Below are positions 14,753 through 18,607 of a DNA stretch of 18,607 nt, piece by piece (the stretch's first letter is position 1; every line of letters begins with the position of its first letter). Source of the stretch: UBA1724 sp016302315. GTDB lineage: Bacteria > Verrucomicrobiota > Lentisphaeria > Oligosphaerales > Oligosphaeraceae. A program made the position numbers and the translations under genes. Under the pieces are notes generated by a model, which worked only from the letters and a program-made list of their open reading frames with translations, had not been told where the DNA came from and ran no database searches. The stretch spans positions 1-18,607 of the forward strand of contig JAEDNW010000033.1 in the NCBI GenBank assembly GCA_016302315.1, written 5' to 3'.

Positions 14753-14797
14753 GAAAAACGCCAGTTCTCCCCTCCGGAGGGACGGAGGGAAGAACTG
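14753..14797 (-). terminator. Strong intrinsic terminator after the hydrolase gene
   Basis: CAGTTCT plus CCCTCC (14762-14768, 14770-14775) pair with GGAGGG plus AGAACTG (14784-14789, 14791-14797). This gives 13 base pairs with one mismatch and an 8-nt loop. On the minus strand the stem is followed by GCG and five T (14757-14753). It lies 23 nt past the hydrolase stop and 30 nt before the 1043-residue gene, so it divides the locus into two transcripts or acts as an attenuator. Confidence 0.75.
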
Positions 14798-14819
14798 AGG
14801 GGAGAGGGGGAGAGGGAAA

Positions 14820-15578
14820 TCAGGGGCGGGTATGGGCCTGGACCCAGTCTGCCAAGGGAGCGGGATCCTCCAGGCCATGGGGATGATGGAGTCCGGGATG
14901 GGCGAAGACCTTCAGGGAGCCTCCCAAAGAGCGCACCCGCTCCTCCATCTTGACGGTGTTTTCCTCATAGGGGACCACCTCGTCATCGGTGGCGGCGGCA
15001 TGCATCAGGGGGACGCCGTTCTGGAGGAGCTTTTCCACCAGAACGAGGGGAGAGGGCCACTTTCGGGCCTCCTCCTCGTTGGCGAAATGGTAGTCCTTCA
15101 GCAGCTTTTCCCAGTCCTCGGGGCTTCCGGGGCCGGTTCCCTTTCCGCCGGGCCAGCTGAAGAAATCGCACACCGGATTGTCTCCGTAGAGGCATCCCAC
15201 CCGGTCCGGGTTACGGCTGGCCCAGTTGTAGATATAGAGTCCGCCCCGGGAGAGTCCCAGGAGGACGGGGCGATGGTGGAAGCCGTAGGGGGCCGCCGTG
15301 AGGAATTCGTAGAAGCGGTCGAAGTGGTCCATGGCATCGGGGCATCCGAAGGTATTGCCCACGCTCATGTAGGCCAGATAGTATCCCCGGCGCAGCATCT
15401 CCAGTTCAAACTTGGGGTAGGCCTCGAAGAATTCCGCCTTCCAGACCCAGGGCTTTCCGGGGAGGGGATTGCGGGGTTCCACCAGGATGCAGGGGCACCC
15501 GTCACAGACAAAGCGATGGGCCACATAGCCCTCGTAATTCTCCGGGCTTTCTTCCGGAAACAGCAGTTTTTCTTCCAT
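14820..15578 (-). CDS. Alpha/beta hydrolase (esterase or peptidase-like)
   Basis: A 252-residue alpha/beta-hydrolase. The nucleophile elbow is LLGLSRGGLY with Ser110. The likely acid is Asp198 or Asp199 in AAATDDEVVPY, and the likely base is one of the histidines in HPGLHHPHGL (His231, 232 or 234). The order and spacing of the triad are typical. There is no signal peptide, so it is cytoplasmic. Relatives near glycan genes often act as carbohydrate esterases (for example deacetylases), but the sequence does not show the substrate. The ATG at 15578 has an AGGGAG site 6 nt upstream. It begins 39 nt after the GH36 stop and so is probably co-transcribed with it. A strong terminator follows. Confidence 0.85.
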   Translation of the reverse strand: MEEKLLFPEESPENYEGYVAHRFVCDGCPCILVEPRNPLPGKPWVWKAEFFEAYPKFELEMLRRGYYLAYMSVGNTFGCPDAMDHFDRFYEFLTAAPYGFHHRPVLLGLSRGGLYIYNWASRNPDRVGCLYGDNPVCDFFSWPGGKGTGPGSPEDWEKLLKDYHFANEEEARKWPSPLVLVEKLLQNGVPLMHAAATDDEVVPYEENTVKMEERVRSLGGSLKVFAHPGLHHPHGLEDPAPLADWVQAHTRP

Positions 15579-15617
15579 GGTTCGCTCCCTGTGGTTCGTC
15601 TCTACAGGAAAAACGGA

Positions 15618-17819
15618 TCATGCCTTCGCCGGTGACGTCTCCTCCTTCACGATCCGGAAATGAAGGAGGAGGGACTGGGAATCCCGCTCCAGCAGCAGGG
15701 GGAGGCCCCGTTGCATCAGGAGATCCCCGCCCAGGCGGTGTCCCTGGTCATCCTGGTAGACAGCCCGGGGATCCAGGCCCCGGAGGCGCAGCCAGGGGGC
15801 TTTGGCATTGTAGCGGCGGTCGGTCTGCACCACCGTCAGCAGGAACTCGGACTGATCCCGGGCCACATTCATCCAGGCGACAATGGGGGATTCCCAGGGG
15901 GAGGTCAGCCGGTGGTAGCCCCCCTCCTCCACCAGATGATGGAACTGGTGGTAGCGGCGGCACTGTTCCGGCACCTGCTCCCGCTCCTCCGGCAGACATT
16001 CGTCCAGGTCCAGCTCATAGCCGAAGGTTCCGGCCAGGGCCACATTTCCCCGGGTCTCGAAGTCGGTGTAGCGGGTCTTGTCCCAGCAGGAAGCCACATG
16101 GGCTCCCATGGCGGAGGGCGGATAGGCAAAGGAGGTACCATACTGGATTTTCAGGCGATCGTAGACATCCGTGTTGTCGCTGCACCAGATCTGGGGGAAA
16201 TAGTGGAGGATTCCGGCGTCGAAGCGCCCTCCCCCTCCGGAGCATCCCTCGAAGAGGATTTCGGGGAAGCGTTCCGTCAGGCGTTTCTGGAGCTGATAGA
16301 GTCCCAGGACGTAGCGATGGAGGGTTTCGCCCCGGCGTTCCGGGGGCAGGGCCTGGGAGAAGGCCTCGGTGAGATGCCGGTTGGCATCCCACTTGACATA
16401 TTCGATCTGGGCCTGGGAGAGCACCTTCTCCATCTGGCCGTAGATATTGTCCACCACCTCCTGGCGGGAGAAATCCAGGACGCATTGCCAGCGGCTCTCG
16501 GACCTGGCCCTTCCCGGCACCCCCAGCACCCACTGGGGATGGCTGCGGCACAGATCGCTGTCGGGGGAGACCATTTCCGGTTCGAACCACAGGCCGAATT
16601 TCATGCCCAGGGCATGGATCTTCCGGGAGAGCTGGGCCAGGGTGCCGGAGAGCTTCCGGGTATTTTCCTGCCAGTCTCCCAGGGAGCAGTGGTCGCTGTC
16701 CCGCTGTCCGAACCATCCGTCATCCAGGACCATCATTTCGATGCCGTGGGCGGCGGCGGTGCGGGCCAGCTTCAGAAGTTTATCCTGATTGAAGTCGAAC
16801 TGCATACATTCCCAGTTATTGATGAGAATGGGGCGTGGGCGTTTGGTCCAGGGGGAGGCCATGAGGGTTTCCCGGAGGAGATCATGGAAGGTCTGACTCA
16901 TGGCGTCGAAGCCCTGGGGGGAGTAGGCCAGAATGGCCTCGGGGCTCTGGAATTCCTCTCCCGGCCCCAGACGCCACCGGAAATCCTGGGGGCTGAGGCC
17001 CAGATTCAGGCGGAGCCGGCTCAGCTGATCCACTTCCAGTTCCCCCCGCCAGCTGCCGCTGTAGACCAGCATGGCCCCCCATACCTCCCCGGAGGTCTCC
17101 GTGGCCTCGGGAGAACACACCATCAGGAAGGGATTGCACTGATGGCTGGAGAGGCCCCGGTCGCTGCCGAAGACCCGGATGCCCTGGCCCAGGGGCTCCC
17201 GGGCAAAGCAACGCTCCCGGCAATGGCTGCCGGAAAAGGAGATCACCTCCCGTTCCTGGATGCCCGGCCATAGATCCAGGGAGAGGGAGGCCGCCTTCTC
17301 CAGAGTCACGGGCTGCGTTCCCCCGTTCCGCACCCGCAGGGAGCGCACCAAGGCGCCAAAGCGATGGAAAATGCTCCAGACCACCGTGAACTCCACTTTG
17401 GTCAGGGGATCCTCCAGAAGGATCTCCAGGGTCTCCGCCTCCTCTGCACTCCCGGTGCATCCGGGAAGCCCCGCCGGCAAGGCCTTTCCCGGATAGATCC
17501 GGTGAGAGCGATACACCGGCATGGTCACCGTGTCCCCGGCAGGATTCCGCACCACGGCGGAGGAAAGCCCGAAATCCCCGCCCCCGTGGGTGGAGAACTC
17601 CTGGGGAAGATCATCCAGGGAGAAGCCGGGGAAGGCGGGATCAAAGGGGGAGAAGGAGATGGCCCGGGCAGGATACTCCTCCAGTCCCGTGGCCTCCTCC
17701 AGCCTCGGCCCGCTATACAGGGAGATCAGGGCGCCGCTGGAATGGACGCAGAAGGCATGGGTGAAATTGCCGGCATCCAGGCGAAAGAGCCGTTGGCGGG
17801 CATCATAGGAGATAGGCAT
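15618..17819 (-). CDS. GH36 alpha-galactosidase
   Basis: A 733-residue family GH36 retaining alpha-galactosidase, which removes terminal alpha-galactose from raffinose-type or galactomannan oligosaccharides. It has an N-terminal beta domain (about 1-315), a barrel with ILINNWECMQFDFN (331-344), substrate-binding Asp366 and Asp367 in LDDGWFG, LWFEPEMVSPDSDL (410-423), nucleophile Asp478 in YVKWDANR and acid/base Asp548 in WCSDNTDVYDR. A C-terminal beta domain follows. These numbers equal those I recall for Geobacillus AgaA, which supports the ATG at 17819. The frame extends 58 codons further upstream to 17993, but that part is low-complexity and runs into the regulator gene. There is no signal peptide, so it is cytoplasmic and substrates must be imported. 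The leader is C/T-rich without Shine-Dalgarno. It follows a LacI-type regulator, the likely controller. Confidence 0.95.
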   Translation of the reverse strand: MPISYDARQRLFRLDAGNFTHAFCVHSSGALISLYSGPRLEEATGLEEYPARAISFSPFDPAFPGFSLDDLPQEFSTHGGGDFGLSSAVVRNPAGDTVTMPVYRSHRIYPGKALPAGLPGCTGSAEEAETLEILLEDPLTKVEFTVVWSIFHRFGALVRSLRVRNGGTQPVTLEKAASLSLDLWPGIQEREVISFSGSHCRERCFAREPLGQGIRVFGSDRGLSSHQCNPFLMVCSPEATETSGEVWGAMLVYSGSWRGELEVDQLSRLRLNLGLSPQDFRWRLGPGEEFQSPEAILAYSPQGFDAMSQTFHDLLRETLMASPWTKRPRPILINNWECMQFDFNQDKLLKLARTAAAHGIEMMVLDDGWFGQRDSDHCSLGDWQENTRKLSGTLAQLSRKIHALGMKFGLWFEPEMVSPDSDLCRSHPQWVLGVPGRARSESRWQCVLDFSRQEVVDNIYGQMEKVLSQAQIEYVKWDANRHLTEAFSQALPPERRGETLHRYVLGLYQLQKRLTERFPEILFEGCSGGGGRFDAGILHYFPQIWCSDNTDVYDRLKIQYGTSFAYPPSAMGAHVASCWDKTRYTDFETRGNVALAGTFGYELDLDECLPEEREQVPEQCRRYHQFHHLVEEGGYHRLTSPWESPIVAWMNVARDQSEFLLTVVQTDRRYNAKAPWLRLRGLDPRAVYQDDQGHRLGGDLLMQRGLPLLLERDSQSLLLHFRIVKEETSPAKA

Positions 17820-17994
17820 GGCGGGGGAGGGAGAGGGGGGGGAAAGTCGGGGGAGAGAGGGACGAGAAAGGAGGTCGGGGGCGGCTCTCCGCCTCCCGGG
17901 CAGGGATGGTCCTTCGGATATCAGGGGCTGGGGCCAGGACGTCTTCGCCTCTCCCCCTCCCCTCGGGAGGCCAGGGTCCTGTGCCGCAGGCATC

Positions 17995-18607
17995 TCACGC
18001 CTTTTTTCCCACGGCCTTGGGCGGGGGCAGGCAGGTTTCTCCCGGGCAGGGAGCGGGGGCCAGCAACTCCCGGCGGGGCGTGAGATCCCGGCAAGTCATC
18101 ATTTCGTTGAGCATCTCCACCCCCCGGGCGCAGAGCCCCTCCATGGGCTGGGCCAGATAGGAGACCTTCAAGGGAAGATTGTCGAAGGACTCCTTCAGGT
18201 CAAAGCTGGTCACACTCAATTCCTCCGGCACCTTGACCTTGCAGAAGGCGGCCTTCTGCAGAAGCTGGGGCAGGAAGACGGAGTTGGTGGCAAAGAAGGC
18301 GGTGGGACGCTCCGGGGACATCAGGAGGGAGACCACGTCGCTGGAGATGGTGGGATCCAGGCTGTCGAAGGCGATTTCCCATTGAGGGGAGAAGGGGATC
18401 CCCGCCTCCTGAAGGGCCTGGTGGAAGCCCGCCAGACGCTCCTGCTGGTCCAGGCAGAAATGGGCGTTGCTGGAGCGAATGACCCCGATGCGCCGATGCC
18501 CCGCCCGAATCAGCATCTCCGTGGCCAGGCGGGAGGCCTCCTGGCACTGGTTGCCCACAAAGGACAAAAAGGGTTCCCCCACCTCACGGTTGATCTGCAC
18601 CAGGGGC
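17995..18607 (-). CDS. LacI/GalR-family transcription regulator, C-terminal part
   Basis: The C-terminal 204 residues of a regulator; the DNA-binding N-terminus lies beyond the right edge. The visible part is a periplasmic-binding-protein-like sensor domain. It has PLVQINREVG near the start, a helix and strand reading ATEMLIRAGHRRIGVI, then RLAGFHQALQEAGI, a PTAFFATNSVF strand, and the family-typical VPEELSVTSFDLKE with a YLAQPMEGLCARGVEMLNEMM tail. Such proteins bind a sugar or related effector and release or hold an operator. The gene lies directly upstream of the GH36 gene on the same strand (175-nt gap), so it probably controls this locus. The window contains no palindrome I would call its operator. 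The C-terminal end is Pro- and Lys-rich. Confidence 0.88.
   Translation of the reverse strand, partial: PLVQINREVGEPFLSFVGNQCQEASRLATEMLIRAGHRRIGVIRSSNAHFCLDQQERLAGFHQALQEAGIPFSPQWEIAFDSLDPTISSDVVSLLMSPERPTAFFATNSVFLPQLLQKAAFCKVKVPEELSVTSFDLKESFDNLPLKVSYLAQPMEGLCARGVEMLNEMMTCRDLTPRRELLAPAPCPGETCLPPPKAVGKKA

Noticed and set aside
11517..14798. Plus-strand open frame of 1093 codons
   Set aside because: It is antisense to the 1043-residue gene and rich in Gly, Glu and His repeats. The minus-strand frame has protein-like domains, and terminators and ribosome-site context fit the minus strand.
15660..17273. Long plus-strand frame opposite the GH36 gene
   Set aside because: The GH36 frame carries intact catalytic motifs; the opposite frame is a shadow with no recognisable motif.
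17820..17993. N-terminal extension of the GH36 protein to an ATG at 17993
   Set aside because: The extra 58 residues are low-complexity and unlike the family, and the start would overlap the edge of the regulator gene. Catalytic residue numbering fits the 17819 start.

Overview
The window is GC-rich chromosomal bacterial DNA. Gene content and style suggest a member of the PVC group, most likely Lentisphaerota (Victivallales or Oligosphaerales type). The clues are a FloA flotillin, an unusual five-domain S1 protein, an SSS transporter with a large insertion, a very large uncharacterised protein in a glycan-use locus, and a C-terminal SEILG..RCLRPP motif that I associate with PVC hypothetical proteins. 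This assignment is inference. There is no rRNA, tRNA or phylogenetic marker in the window to prove it.

Left part (1-4873, minus strand): a compact cluster reads ilvE (branched-chain aminotransferase), an ECF-type sigma factor (probable TTG start), manA (mannose-6-phosphate isomerase) and a five-S1-domain RNA-binding protein, with gaps of 4, 19 and 53 nt. After a 356-nt gap with hairpins, an acidic protein built of EKPQTE repeats runs off the left edge. A 307-nt, pyrimidine-rich intergenic region separates this cluster from a plus-strand pair: floA and a single-pass membrane protein with a proline-rich tail (5181-6908).

Middle (6909-9063): an AT-rich island carries one minus-strand gene, a lipoprotein fused to a trypsin-like serine protease. 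The island lies between two direct copies of a roughly 160-170 nt GC-rich element (6914-7073 and 8765-8937). The copies are nearly identical along much of their length. They differ in places by a compensatory base-pair change and by hairpin-length changes, as expected of a structured RNA. The second copy continues into another folded module and a CTCTAGA-rich tail. This is the most novel part of the window. I could not identify the element. A HEARO/omega-RNA-like or MITE-like element are the leading ideas.

Right part (9064-18607, all minus strand): a carbohydrate-use locus. In transcription order it holds a LacI-family regulator (cut by the right edge), a GH36 alpha-galactosidase, an alpha/beta hydrolase, a strong intrinsic terminator, a 1043-residue uncharacterised protein with possible glycosidase-like architecture, a second terminator, and an SSS-family sodium:solute symporter. 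The likely logic is a ligand-sensing repressor controlling enzymes that release and process galactosides, with the symporter as a candidate importer.
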